Of a stretch of DNA of 28,171 nt, positions 8,101-15,336 are shown piece after piece. Position numbers and translations under genes: made by a program. A model generated the notes under the pieces. It ran no database searches, had not been told where the DNA came from, and saw only the letters and a program-made list of their open reading frames with translations. The stretch lies in NCBI GenBank assembly GCA_905202255.1, contig CAJKRH010000022.1, positions 1 to 28,171 on the forward strand. The letters run 5' to 3'. Numbering within the stretch: the stretch's first letter is position 1; every line of letters starts with the position of its first letter. The stretch comes from an uncultured Ruminococcus sp. GTDB taxonomy: Bacteria; Bacillota; Clostridia; Oscillospirales; CAG-272.

Positions 8101-9015
8101 CGGCAGACTGTTCGGCAATTTGTTGTATACCGTCAGTTCGGTCCATATGGTTTTTGCACTCTTGTTTTCATCCGTGCCGAAGTCGCCCCAGAGATTGTGA
8201 TTCTGGAATTCAAATTCCAGGTATCTCGCATTGATGAGATGGAACCTCTGTTCATCGCGCATCTTCACGTTCCACACATATGCAATGTTTTTCGTGTTCC
8301 GGACGTTGATCGAAATGGCTCCCAGCGTGTCGATTGTCAGCTCGCTTGTCAGAATGACAAAGGAAACCTCTTTTTTCCTGTTGCCCATGCGCGCATCCAG
8401 GCTTGCCCACTCAAGAATTTGCACATTCCCTGCGTACAAGCCGTATTCCGCGCCGTCCGCGCCTGTGCCTGTCGTGTCGATTGCGATCTTTCCTTCTCCG
8501 CGGATTACCAGATTTCCGCTTTCGGCAGATACGGTGTTCGGAAGCGAAAGGTCAATCGAAGCGCCGACAGCCTCTTTGTGTTTATATCTTGAGTTGCGCG
8601 TCAGCGTAAGCGTGCGATCACCGGTATCGATCGTCAGATTGACGCCGGGAGCGTATATCGCCGCAATCGTCATATCGACTTCAATCCTGAGCTTGAGATC
8701 TTTGCCCGCAATCCCGGGAATATAAAGAACGTTCTTTTCGTTATTTGTCCAATAATAAAGAGTGCCGTCCTTGTATCCGTATATTTCGGTTGCCTTCGGA
8801 TACTGTTTTGTATAGGAAAATACTCCGTTCAGCTCTTTTGTATGCATTTTTTCCGAACGGGTTGCGGAGTATATCACTCTGACATTTCCGTCCTTGAGTC
8901 CGAGGACCTCGTCCGGATAATCATTGATGTCCGCCGCACCGACTACAAAAAACAATGCGGTGATCGCAAGCAGGATAAGCAGTATTCCCACCATGATCAG
9001 ATTTCTTTTCTTCAT
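5173..9015 (-). CDS. Large membrane-anchored surface protein with Ig-like (BIG2) and CxxC modules
   Basis: This 1280-aa protein has an N-terminal signal or anchor (about residues 5-27, then ADIND) and a C-terminal membrane helix (about 1240-1262) followed by KSKKK and a short Gly-rich tail. There is no LPxTG motif. Residues 30-870 are beta-rich and unassigned. A bacterial Ig-like BIG2 domain (TGVSLSENVLALHVG onward) spans about 876-960. Then come short repeats of the form His-x-Phe/Gly-x-Trp with CxxC pairs (CLCG, CTVCG, CSECG), a Flg_new/InlB-repeat-like domain (about 1058-1133, AGESVTVKADPAP then FVRWKAEG), and another CxxC stretch with CSVCG near 1195-1198. A Pro/Thr-rich linker precedes the membrane helix. 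AAGGAGG precedes ATG 9015. Expected role: adhesion or cell-surface binding, inferred from architecture. The signalling genes upstream may control it, which is inference. Confidence 0.85.
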   Translation of the reverse strand: MKKRNLIMVGILLILLAITALFFVVGAADINDYPDEVLGLKDGNVRVIYSATRSEKMHTKELNGVFSYTKQYPKATEIYGYKDGTLYYWTNNEKNVLYIPGIAGKDLKLRIEVDMTIAAIYAPGVNLTIDTGDRTLTLTRNSRYKHKEAVGASIDLSLPNTVSAESGNLVIRGEGKIAIDTTGTGADGAEYGLYAGNVQILEWASLDARMGNRKKEVSFVILTSELTIDTLGAISINVRNTKNIAYVWNVKMRDEQRFHLINARYLEFEFQNHNLWGDFGTDENKSAKTIWTELTVYNKLPNSLPKEWNADYYASSKSRDETPYKLKFTRLGSIRSSDYMTVKINGATIDSNGMTALYAGKSYDIDIEMELPEWFLKLEKEGRLVQSKTVEVYEGEKMIWNSDFNNGKLEIAETGTYTLHFEWRYRNPGSLVVWRSGANFKEVTALVLEEGKQIAGPVRYDKGAVSLGSYLKASLPNMSDLDGVEIIWRCVDKDSKNDVLIKGETGLSIKLDKPEYVGKYVYMIARGKPEGKYYGVVFGKEILVEKAYNPSEPPRIDVVATKSKNFYDGFKILNFDRAKFDYFVSKTEYKNLSQIDWSQKLTSSTGSGYYTGDRIYFYYRYAETDTKRAGFIIKSQMLLIDDIVKLGGITIQGTDNGTIFIKPGETRTFLVKLNPATANDCNTFTVKSPSSYDEQFFEIVSPSKPVSDLKGFTMITIKGKKVGYGNFAMYYAGPSGPMQNTYGGARVVVYTPDDMGSSRPQMSYTPSYEDVTLDVGDTFDLPKDLPDLVPFDAKGYSLKWGVGKKVKDKLGYTTYIYDYENEYVKIENGKLTAKQKTKDGEPVQIVLCVLKSGEKPYAGYNTSFFLTVNEKPVIKVTGVSLSENVLALHVGNVAKLNAAIMPADAAGTYAIKFTSNNPDAVKVDENTGLITAVGIGNAIIYAKANDDPSLIESCSVSVGEHSFGEWMPSKASESNHQRYCLCGETETEEHTFGIWINDDAAGKHCHECTVCGHNAYGEHNEGPWITDTEAEVGVEGKKHTECSECGKIMRTETEPALVDYAINIVGGKAVDSDGNTVTRIVAGESVTVKADPAPTGKAFVRWKAEGITLDDESAATVTFEMPAGDVKLEAEYKESAVPHKHEANTEKWLFDETYHWNACKDKTCSENLNKAEHTFVWKTDKPATETEDGIKHEECSVCGRRRSESTVIPSTGKTSAGKDDPKGTTAPVTPEKPTDKNKRILPAVITVAVLAGVGTGMYFIIKSKKKITGDGGSGNAGDAE

Positions 9016-9056
9016 TTTGATTTTCCTCCTTAAATTATACTTTGCCGCCGCGCAAA

Positions 9057-9073
9057 ATGCGGAAAAACCGCAT
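9057..9073 (-). terminator. Possible weak terminator between the receiver gene and surface-protein gene
   Basis: ATGCGG/CCGCAT stem with a 5-nt loop; on the minus strand it is followed by only TTTGCGC. The short T-run makes it a weak candidate. Confidence 0.3.
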
Positions 9074-9178
9074 CAGGCGCAAAGCCGCACAGTTACGTTG
9101 TTGATATGGCGCGCGGCGAAATAATCTGCCGCAACGCCGCCGCTTCGTTCGGTATTCCGTTCCGTTCTTTCTCTGCGG

Positions 9179-9562
9179 CTACATGGCATATATCTGATCC
9201 ATCAGATATTCGGCGGTCATGGAGCCGTAGAAAAACTGGTCGATAATTCCGTTTTTCTTGGCGTCGCGTATGTCCTTTGCCGCCTGTTTTTCGGTATTGG
9301 AGTCTACAAGAAGGGCGATTTTGCAATCGGGGCAAATCGATTTCACCTCATCACGCAACAGGAGTCTGTCGCAAAGAAGCCACGGAGTATACCCCGTCAC
9401 TTCCATGACGAGAACAGACGGTTTATACATCTGACAAAGCTCGGGAATATCATTCGGAGTTTCCGCGCGGACCACGTCAATATCGTAGTCCGAATTTTTG
9501 AAGGCGGCAGCTATGGAATCTGCAAACAGAAAGTTCTGTATATTCACTACTATTTTTTTCAT
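9179..9562 (-). CDS. Degenerate receiver-like (pseudo-receiver) protein, 127 aa
   Basis: The 127-aa length and alternating strand/helix pattern fit a stand-alone CheY-like receiver domain, but the active site is altered. The first strand reads VVNIQN where a receiver has two acidic residues. The third strand reads VLVMEVTG, so Glu sits where the phosphorylated Asp is normally found. The fourth strand ends LLVDSN (a Ser is present). The usual Lys-Pro of strand five is replaced by QFFYGS. Such domains usually bind partners without phosphorylation; a Glu at the phospho-site can mimic the active state. No output domain follows. It sits between the surface-protein gene and the LuxR-type signalling trio. 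ATG 9562 is preceded by GAGGAGGG. Receiver assignment is by pattern and moderately sure. Confidence 0.65.
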   Translation of the reverse strand: MKKIVVNIQNFLFADSIAAAFKNSDYDIDVVRAETPNDIPELCQMYKPSVLVMEVTGYTPWLLCDRLLLRDEVKSICPDCKIALLVDSNTEKQAAKDIRDAKKNGIIDQFFYGSMTAEYLMDQIYAM

Positions 9563-9687
9563 TAACCCTCCTCTTTTCCTTTCATTATAAATTTTCCGAA
9601 TTTGTTTTACGATATAATTATATCAAATAATAACGCCTCTGTCTGTCCTCAAAAGTGTGGACAAATAATCCGCCAAATGTAAACAAA

Positions 9688-9697
9688 TTGTTAACAA
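9688..9697. promoter_or_regulatory. TTGTTAACAA palindrome in an AT-rich regulatory gap
   Basis: A perfect 10-nt palindrome in the 235-nt gap 9563-9797, upstream of the receiver gene. The gap also contains TATAAT-like hexamers on the minus strand, none with a good -35 at normal spacing. It is a candidate operator only. Confidence 0.3.
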
Positions 9698-9727
9698 CAA
9701 GGCTTCTTGCATCGGCAAAAAGAAAAA

Positions 9728-9755
9728 CCGCCCTGTTTTTCAAAAAACAGAGCGG
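9728..9755 (-). terminator. Rho-independent terminator after the LuxR-type regulator
   Basis: The inverted repeat CCGCCCTGTTTTT/AAAAACAGAGCGG has a single mismatch. On the minus strand it is followed by GGTTTTTC, ends the kinase-regulator operon and separates it from the receiver gene. Confidence 0.75.
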
Positions 9756-9797
9756 CTGTAACCGTATGTATAAAAATACATAATCATTGCATAATTA

Positions 9798-10451
9798 TTA
9801 TTTTTCTTCGTTTTCATCGCGACGGCTTTCCGGCACAACAAGCCTCTTGCCGACGGCGGCAACCATCAGACGGTTGCGGTTCGGATAACCTGTCTTTTCC
9901 AGCATACGATTGATATACGTCCGCACCGACGACTCCGCAACATTGAGCCTTTCGGCAATCTCAGCGTTCGTTTTTCCCTCGCAGAGCAGGCGCAGGGTCT
10001 CAAGCTCCTGAATGGAAAGATCTTTTGAAAGCACTTTCCCGAACGGTACCGCCGGCACGCTGTCCGGCCAGAAGCGCTTTCCCGAAAGCGTCCCGTCTAT
10101 CACTCCGACAAGATCCTCTGAGGGCGAATCCTTATACCAAAAGCTGTCCGCACCTATTTTCCTTGCCCTTTCCAGAAAGCGCCCCTCCAGCATAGAGGTC
10201 ACCATCACTATTTTTATCCGCGGATAACGTTTTTTGATCGTTTCCGCGGCGGCAAGCCCGTCGGAATCGTTTTCGGTGCATATATCCATTAAAACCAAGT
10301 CGATATCTCCGTCGCCGCACCGGCAGAGAGCCGCATCGGCTCTGGTCAGCGTTCCCGCCACCTCGCAACCCGCGCTTTTTTCCACGCACGAGCAGAGGTA
10401 CATTCTCGCCAGAGCCTGATCCTCTACAATCAGTATTTTTTTCAAAGCCAT
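9798..10451 (-). CDS. NarL/LuxR-type response regulator
   Basis: This 217-aa DNA-binding regulator has an intact receiver domain (residues 5-120) with acidic pocket E10/D11, phospho-acceptor D56 in LVLMDI, T85 and K107. A LuxR-type helix-turn-helix follows (about 143-205) with the typical ETLRLLCEGKTNAEIAERL and VRTYINRMLEK segments. Phosphorylation should come from the kinase encoded immediately upstream, whose 3' end overlaps this gene by 10 nt. GGGAGGAGG precedes ATG 10451. It is the last gene of a three-gene operon and is followed by a terminator. The targets are unknown. The surface-protein gene downstream is a plausible candidate by proximity only. Confidence 0.93.
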   Translation of the reverse strand: MALKKILIVEDQALARMYLCSCVEKSAGCEVAGTLTRADAALCRCGDGDIDLVLMDICTENDSDGLAAAETIKKRYPRIKIVMVTSMLEGRFLERARKIGADSFWYKDSPSEDLVGVIDGTLSGKRFWPDSVPAVPFGKVLSKDLSIQELETLRLLCEGKTNAEIAERLNVAESSVRTYINRMLEKTGYPNRNRLMVAAVGKRLVVPESRRDENEEK

Positions 10452-11413
10452 AAGCCTCCTCCCGAATTTTCAGACTTCGGTATATCGATCACCAGAGAAA
10501 ACTCCGGCAAGCTCTGCACGGTCATTTTTCCGCCCGATTTTTCAATACGGCGGCGCAGATTTGTGAGCCCTCCGCCCTCCGTTATCGTTTTTTCCGGAGG
10601 CTTGCCGTTGTTGCGGATCATAACGGTATAGCTGCTGCCGCCTTCCCATATCGTCACGGAAAGCTCGGTTGCCTGCGCATACTGAATGGCGTTGTTCAGG
10701 CAGACCTGCACGGCGGTATACATCAGCTCTGCCGCGTCGCCCTTCGGCTCATCGCCCCTCATTCTTATGGCGACGCCGCTGCTTTTTGCGGCGTCATACA
10801 GGCTGTCCCTTGCCGACAGCGGAACAGCATCACGAAAGGCAATGCTTTTTCCCCATTCGTGCAATACAGTGCCGGCATCGACGCCCTCCGCGTCGCCCGC
10901 AAGATACCGCTTTGTGATGGTGAGGCATGCGGCAAGGCTGTCATGCATGGCGGACTTTGCGGCAAGCGCCTCTTTCTCCCTCGCGACAGCCTCCGCATTT
11001 TCCGAGAGTCGCTTCATTTTTTCCGCGTCCTCCGCGAGCTTCCTGTTGTCGGCTGAAAGCTGTACCAATGCCCAATGCAGATCGGTGACGTCTGCGGCGG
11101 TAAGCTGTATATACGTTTTTCCGTAACGGTCGGTGACAACCGTTTTTTCAAATCGCCATACGGTTTTGTCCGGAAAGCTATAGATGTTTCCCTCCGGCGA
11201 AACCTGCAGAATATCGTCCGGCGGGTCAAGGAGCGCCTGCTCGACCTCGCCGAGATACTGCATATCGCTGTCCAGCAGGTATCGGCTCAGCCGATACATC
11301 TGCCGGTTGCAAAGCACAATGCCGCCGGAGCAGTCGAAAAAGCAGACGGCGGTGGGAAGCATATCGAAGCTTTCCTTTATGGCGTTGAACGCAAAATGCT
11401 TAAGCCTGCGCAT
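10442..11413 (-). CDS. Soluble PAS-domain sensor histidine kinase (HisKA_3-like)
   Basis: A 323-aa cytoplasmic histidine kinase with no membrane segment. A PAS domain spans about residues 10-110 (LPTAVCFFDCSGGIVLCN), followed by a coiled coil (about 118-155). The phospho-acceptor is H157 in MHDSLAACL, the HD-x-L form used by NarL/LuxR-partner kinases. The C-terminal ATPase domain has the N box at CLNNAIQYA (N240-N241) and a G box GGGLTNLRRR (280-289). It overlaps the regulator gene by 10 nt and the upstream 7TM gene by 14 nt. Because it lacks a sensor in the membrane, it probably receives its input from the 7TM protein, which itself lacks a recognisable kinase domain. GGAGG precedes ATG 11413. 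Confidence 0.88.
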   Translation of the reverse strand: MRRLKHFAFNAIKESFDMLPTAVCFFDCSGGIVLCNRQMYRLSRYLLDSDMQYLGEVEQALLDPPDDILQVSPEGNIYSFPDKTVWRFEKTVVTDRYGKTYIQLTAADVTDLHWALVQLSADNRKLAEDAEKMKRLSENAEAVAREKEALAAKSAMHDSLAACLTITKRYLAGDAEGVDAGTVLHEWGKSIAFRDAVPLSARDSLYDAAKSSGVAIRMRGDEPKGDAAELMYTAVQVCLNNAIQYAQATELSVTIWEGGSSYTVMIRNNGKPPEKTITEGGGLTNLRRRIEKSGGKMTVQSLPEFSLVIDIPKSENSGGGLWL

Positions 11414-13019
11414 TTTCTCCGCCTCCTATCCTTGTACGAATGAGCCACAGCCCGTCCTCAAAGCAGACCGTCACCTCATCTGTCGCAATCCGCGAAAGAT
11501 CCGAAAAGCACTCCGCCGACAGAGCCATTTCGCTGTCCGAAACGGAAATAAAGAGCGATCGCAGATCGTCCACAGTTGCCTCCGCGACGATTTTCAAAAG
11601 CCCGAAAATCCGCACAACCTCGTCCGAACGCATGGGCTTTGTCGTGCGGTAAATCACGCCGCACTCCGTTCCGCAGGCGGTAAGCGCACGCACCGCCTCG
11701 TCAACCGTCAGCCTTAGCTCCTGCTGCGGCAAAAACTCGTATTCACGACTTAAAAAATAAAGGTTTGCACTGCGCTTGACATATGTTCCGAGCAAAAATA
11801 TCCTTTTCAGCAGACTTTTTGTTTCTGCGGGCGATGCGTTCTCGCATTGCCCGAGCAGCTGCCGCATGCGAGCTGTCTGCTTTCCGTTTCTCGCCTCCAG
11901 CTCGTCATAGATGCGATTTTTTTCGGTCAGCTCGTGCAGCTTTTTCCGCACAAGATAGGCTTCCTGCAATTTCTTTTTGTTTTTCTCCATCTCCGCCTTG
12001 TTTTCACTCAGCTTTTCACGAAGTTCTGTAAGCGGTCGGACGTTGTCCATCCAGACGGCGTAGCCTCCGCTTATCCGTGCCGAAGATATGCGCATTCCGT
12101 CCGGACGGATAATTTTCTGTCCCTCCGGCGGACAAACCATATCGTCACCCGCGGCGCGTGACCGCAAAACGATGTTTCCTTCATTATCCGCAATACACGC
12201 CGCCAGCGTCGTCGCCTCAAAAAGCTCGATATAGCCCGTATTCGACTGTATCATCCGACAGCGTATACAGCTTTCGTAAATCGACGCATACAGCAGGCAG
12301 AATGTCACATTCATATCCCCGAGCCACCAGCGCACAGCCGGAATTCCGGAAAGGTAAAGAACACTGTAAAGAACGGTCACGCATCCCATAATAAGCGGCA
12401 CCATCCGCTTTTTGCCGCCCGCAACACGGCTTTTTTTGAAAAGGCGGACAAGCGAAAACGCCATGCAGGCAATCATCCAGCCAAGGCACACAAAATACAG
12501 CGGACGATGAGAATATTCCCCCGAAAATTCCGGCGAGCCGCCCTCGAAGGCAAACATCTGCTGATGTAAATCGTTTGTCATTACAGCGGCAAACAGTAAG
12601 GTAGGTATAATTGCCATGGCAACCGATTTTCCCGTCAGGCGGTTATCGTACCTGCCGAGAGAAAGGGCGATATACACGCTCAGAAGCGGTATAAACAGCA
12701 TCGGAAGGTAATAGAGATACCATATGTACCGCGCGGCGGTCGTATCGGTTACAAACTCATATTTGAGCGTGCGCAGGATGAGCCATATCAGCATCAGAAG
12801 TGCCGTCAGGCGCAGACAGTGCTGTGTCTGCTTGTGAATAATGCGACGGTCGATTGAAAAGCCCCAGAGCGAAAACAGCAAAAGATAAAGAGCCGCGCGT
12901 ATATAGCTCGGATAAACGCCGCCGATATCGAATTTTGCGAGCATACGGCACGAATATGTCGCCGCAATGACCGCAAAAACAAATATCATCGAAAACAGTT
13001 GCTTTGTGTTTCGTTTCAC
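11400..13019 (-). CDS. 7TM sensor protein with coiled coil and degenerate kinase-like C-terminus
   Basis: This 539-aa protein has about seven membrane helices in its first 260 residues, like the 7TM N-terminal region of some bacterial histidine kinases. A PAS-like stretch follows (about 265-335, ACIADNEGNIVLR), then a long charged coiled coil (about 335-395), and a C-terminal region (about 395-539) arranged like a kinase core. At the place of the phospho-histidine, KNRIYDELEARN has no His, and no clear N, G1 or G2 ATP-binding box is present. It probably senses an extracytoplasmic signal and acts on the kinase encoded next. GTG 13019 is chosen because AGAGAGGG lies about 8 nt upstream; a TTG at 13052 would add 11 residues but lacks a ribosome site. 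Confidence 0.8.
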   Translation of the reverse strand: MKRNTKQLFSMIFVFAVIAATYSCRMLAKFDIGGVYPSYIRAALYLLLFSLWGFSIDRRIIHKQTQHCLRLTALLMLIWLILRTLKYEFVTDTTAARYIWYLYYLPMLFIPLLSVYIALSLGRYDNRLTGKSVAMAIIPTLLFAAVMTNDLHQQMFAFEGGSPEFSGEYSHRPLYFVCLGWMIACMAFSLVRLFKKSRVAGGKKRMVPLIMGCVTVLYSVLYLSGIPAVRWWLGDMNVTFCLLYASIYESCIRCRMIQSNTGYIELFEATTLAACIADNEGNIVLRSRAAGDDMVCPPEGQKIIRPDGMRISSARISGGYAVWMDNVRPLTELREKLSENKAEMEKNKKKLQEAYLVRKKLHELTEKNRIYDELEARNGKQTARMRQLLGQCENASPAETKSLLKRIFLLGTYVKRSANLYFLSREYEFLPQQELRLTVDEAVRALTACGTECGVIYRTTKPMRSDEVVRIFGLLKIVAEATVDDLRSLFISVSDSEMALSAECFSDLSRIATDEVTVCFEDGLWLIRTRIGGGENAQA

Positions 13020-13157
13020 CGGCAAAGCCCTCTCTTTCTCCGTCTTGTACAAGCCGAACGTCGGCGGGCTGCTCCGCGGCAGGCGCCGATACAGTCGTCC
13101 GGCAATTTTCAGCTCATTCCCGATTTTAAGGCGCGGGATTTTCCTGAAAAAGGGTGA

Positions 13158-13193
13158 AAAAACGGCAATAGCAAACCGCGATTGCCGTTTTTT
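13158..13193 (-). terminator. Rho-independent terminator after the leucine-rich-repeat gene
   Basis: AAAACGGCAAT/ATTGCCGTTTT arms with an 11-nt loop. T-runs flank both sides, so it can end transcription on the minus strand just after the stop at 13198. Confidence 0.85.
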
Positions 13194-13197
13194 TCAT

Positions 13198-13728
13198 TTA
13201 TTTCATCTGAATGTTTGCTTCCGGATAATTTCTCAGCAGCGTTTCTCTGACAGCTTCGCTCTCAACGACAAACGTCACCTTTGAAATATCAATACCTTCA
13301 AATGCGGTGCCGAAGGATGAAAGGCTGATAATGTCGTCCGTTTTCAGTATAATCGTTTCCAGATTGTCGCAGCCTTTGAAAATGTAGCCTTCAAAATAAA
13401 TGATGCCGCTCGGAATTTCAATCGTTTTCAGATTTTTGTTATTTGCAAATGCCTTTGCCCTGATGCCTGTGACCTTGCGCTCCGTTCCGTTCTGGTCGTT
13501 CGCTTTTTCGGGTATCACAATGCTCTCAGGCGACTTGCCCTTGTATTCCTTGACGTACATTTGTTTCTCATTGCCGATTGACGACGATTCCAGCATCTTT
13601 TCATAAGAATATACGATTTCGAACTCGCCGTCGTCGGTCTTTGCATACTTGTTGTAAAGAAAAATACCCACAAACACCAGTGCCGCGATAAATACAATCG
13701 CGCCTATAAACGCAAAAAAGTTTTTCAT
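13198..13728 (-). CDS. Small membrane-anchored BspA-type leucine-rich-repeat protein
   Basis: A 176-aa protein with an N-terminal membrane helix (about residues 4-25) and an exported C-terminal domain of BspA/LRR_5-type repeats. ESIVIPE, KAFANNKNLKTIEIPSG and FKGCDNLETIIL are typical units at about 85-150. Such repeats mediate protein or surface binding, but this domain is short. ATG 13728 is used because the hydrophobic segment begins right there and AAGGAGG lies about 12 nt upstream; the open frame reaches 13932 but the extra sequence would run through the promoter. It has its own promoter and terminator, so it is monocistronic. Confidence 0.8.
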   Translation of the reverse strand: MKNFFAFIGAIVFIAALVFVGIFLYNKYAKTDDGEFEIVYSYEKMLESSSIGNEKQMYVKEYKGKSPESIVIPEKANDQNGTERKVTGIRAKAFANNKNLKTIEIPSGIIYFEGYIFKGCDNLETIILKTDDIISLSSFGTAFEGIDISKVTFVVESEAVRETLLRNYPEANIQMK

Positions 13729-13778
13729 ATTGACATTAGTCCTCCTTATTAATCTGATCCGGTTCTCCCGTGTATTAT

Positions 13779-13808
13779 ATTTTATCATAGCCGCCGGAGA
13801 TTTGTCAA
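13779..13808 (-). promoter_or_regulatory. Sigma-A promoter of the leucine-rich-repeat gene
   Basis: On the minus strand TTGACA (13803-13808), an 18-nt spacer and TAAAAT (13779-13784), with TATAAT overlapping just downstream. The distance to the start codon is about 50 nt. Confidence 0.75.
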
Positions 13809-13846
13809 TCCTCTTAAAAAAATTTGTGATATTTTTCCAAAAAAAA

Positions 13847-13858
13847 GCCGACGGCGGC
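13847..13858 (-). terminator. Short GC hairpin with T-run after the CmpB-like gene
   Basis: GCCG/CGGC short stem followed on the minus strand by eight T. The stem is short, but position and T-run fit a terminator for the gene ending at 13945. Confidence 0.5.
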
Positions 13859-13944
13859 AAAATTACGCATTTTCCCTTTTTCTCCGCCTTCCCCTTACAT
13901 GTGCGATACGGTATGCGTCCTTTTTCTCGCATATGAAGCCAGTA

Positions 13945-14409
13945 TCATCGTGTTTGCGTCGCGGCATTTCCCGAAATCCGCGCGGCGAAATTACTGCCGG
14001 CAGAAACCGCGAGGGAAAGCAGATACCAGAAGAACGAATAGAGCAGGCATACCTGCCCGAGAAGCTGAAATTTCATTTCCGAATAATCCCATATATCGAG
14101 ATGCAGACCGATATTGACTATGCAGCCGACGGCAAATTCCACGGCGGTTATACACAGCATGCAGACAAAAGCACGCAGGAAAATGCTGTGCCGCCTCATT
14201 CCCGTATTCACAAGATGCATTGCCAGAAAACAAATCCCGCCGCAAAGCACCATGCTCCAGTGTGTTCTGTCGCGCCAGAGCACCTCAATAAGCCCATAGC
14301 CGAAGCCGCCGAAAAGAAACATCACCGTGCTCTTGCCGAAATGACCGATTTTCCCGTCAAACCGCGCATACGGCGACGGAAAGCGGAATTTTCCGCCCGT
14401 TCTTTTCAT
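13945..14409 (-). CDS. Putative CmpB-type (ABC-transporter type IV) membrane protein
   Basis: A 154-aa polytopic membrane protein with four to five helices. The features GGFGYGLIEVLWR, HWSMVLCGGICF, EFAVGCIVNIGL and WDYSEMKFQLLGQVCL match the family Pfam names putative ABC-transporter type IV (CmpB-like). Despite that name there is no ATPase nearby and no demonstrated transport role. It starts within the stop of the protease gene (ATGA), so the two are coupled. The hydrophobic charge pattern suggests a compact integral membrane protein. Family call is good; biochemical function is unknown. Confidence 0.8.
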   Translation of the reverse strand: MKRTGGKFRFPSPYARFDGKIGHFGKSTVMFLFGGFGYGLIEVLWRDRTHWSMVLCGGICFLAMHLVNTGMRRHSIFLRAFVCMLCITAVEFAVGCIVNIGLHLDIWDYSEMKFQLLGQVCLLYSFFWYLLSLAVSAGSNFAARISGNAATQTR

Positions 14410-15119
14410 CTTGCTTCACCTGCCTTTTCCGCATTTTCGGTGCGCTTCCCTTTTGCCTGCGAACGCAGAAAAGCTATCGCCTCGCTGAGCCCTCCGACCT
14501 CGTCGATAAGTCCCAGCTCTGCCGCGCGCGCCCCGTCTATCACCGTCCCCATATCCGTGGAAAGCTCGTCCGTATTCATGAGCAGTCGCGTGAGCACCTC
14601 CCGCTCGATGCGGGAATGTGAAACTATGAAATTCGTCACCCGCTCCTGCATACGGGAAAGATTTTCAAAAGCCTGCGGTACGCCGAGCACCGTGCCGTTT
14701 ATGCGGACGGGATGAAGCGTCATCGTCGCGCTCGGCACGATAAACGACCTCCTGCATGAAACCGCAATCGGTACGCCTATGGAATGCCCGCCGCCGAGCA
14801 CAAGCGAAGCCGTCGGCTTGCTCATTCCCGAGAGAAGCTCGGCTATGGCAAGCCCCGCCTCCACATCACCGCCGACGGTATTTATCAGCACAAGCAGTCC
14901 GTCCACCGCCTCGCTCTCCTCGACGGCAACGAGCAGTGGCAATATATGCTCGTATTTTGTCGCTTTGCCGCCGCCCGTCAGTTCGTAATGCCCCTCTATC
15001 TGTCCGATTATCGTTATGCAATGTAATGTAAAATCGCCGTTTTTCGTCACCACCGAGCCGTTTTCTTCTATTTTCTCATCAGTTGTGACTTCTTTTGTCT
15101 CTTTTTTGTCCTCCGACAT
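14406..15119 (-). CDS. ClpP-class serine protease, TepA-like
   Basis: A 237-aa ClpP-fold protease without a signal peptide. A variable charged N-terminus (1-30) precedes the protease domain. The nucleophile is S113 in GGGHSIGVP, the catalytic His is H136 in TLHPV, and an Asp later in the DELSTDMG region or beyond completes the triad. VLINTVGGDVEAGLAI is the substrate-strand glycine segment. Proteins of this group (TepA/YmfB of Bacillus) act at the membrane in protein translocation or sporulation, unlike true ClpP partnered with ClpX or ClpC. ATG 15119 is chosen for GAGGG about 8 nt upstream; the open frame continues to 15215 with an unlikely start. Coupled to the CmpB-like gene by a 4-nt overlap. 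Confidence 0.85.
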   Translation of the reverse strand: MSEDKKETKEVTTDEKIEENGSVVTKNGDFTLHCITIIGQIEGHYELTGGGKATKYEHILPLLVAVEESEAVDGLLVLINTVGGDVEAGLAIAELLSGMSKPTASLVLGGGHSIGVPIAVSCRRSFIVPSATMTLHPVRINGTVLGVPQAFENLSRMQERVTNFIVSHSRIEREVLTRLLMNTDELSTDMGTVIDGARAAELGLIDEVGGLSEAIAFLRSQAKGKRTENAEKAGEAR

Positions 15120-15234
15120 GAAATTTCCCTCGCTTTTTTCATTGATTTTGCTTTGATTATTCCCAAGTATGGCGCCGCTTTTCAGGAAAAAGAACAATTC
15201 TTGCGATTTTTGCAAAAAAATTTGATTTTAGTCA

Positions 15235-15263
15235 TTTACTTTTGCCGTGAATTGTTTTATAAT
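15235..15263 (+). promoter_or_regulatory. Promoter of the pduL/NifU-like/GGGtGRT operon
   Basis: TTTACT (15235-15240), a 17-nt spacer and a perfect TATAAT (15258-15263). Transcription would start near 15270. Confidence 0.8.
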
Positions 15264-15277
15264 ATATAGGTAAATTG

Positions 15278-15320
15278 CCCGCAAAACGGGTGAGAACCCA
15301 AATCAGCGTCGCACGGACGC
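15278..15320 (+). promoter_or_regulatory. Structured leader with mutually exclusive hairpins
   Basis: In the 67-nt leader, CCCG (15278-15281) can pair with CGGG (15287-15290). The same GGGT can instead pair with ACCC across a GAGA loop (15288-15299). A third stem GCGTC/GACGC (15306-15320) sits about 4 nt before the AAAGGA ribosome site. The shape is switch-like but I do not recognise a known riboswitch class. Confidence 0.4.
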
Positions 15321-15336
15321 GGAAAGGATAAATTCT

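Noticed and set aside
9034..9039. TATAAT (minus strand) as the -10 of the surface-protein promoter
   Set aside because: It sits immediately before the AAGGAGG site, so the transcript would start inside or after the ribosome site, and no -35 is present at normal spacing.
15270..15336. Known riboswitch (for example mini-ykkC or ZTP) in the pduL leader
   Set aside because: The stems and loops do not match the consensus elements I know. It is reported only as a structured leader.
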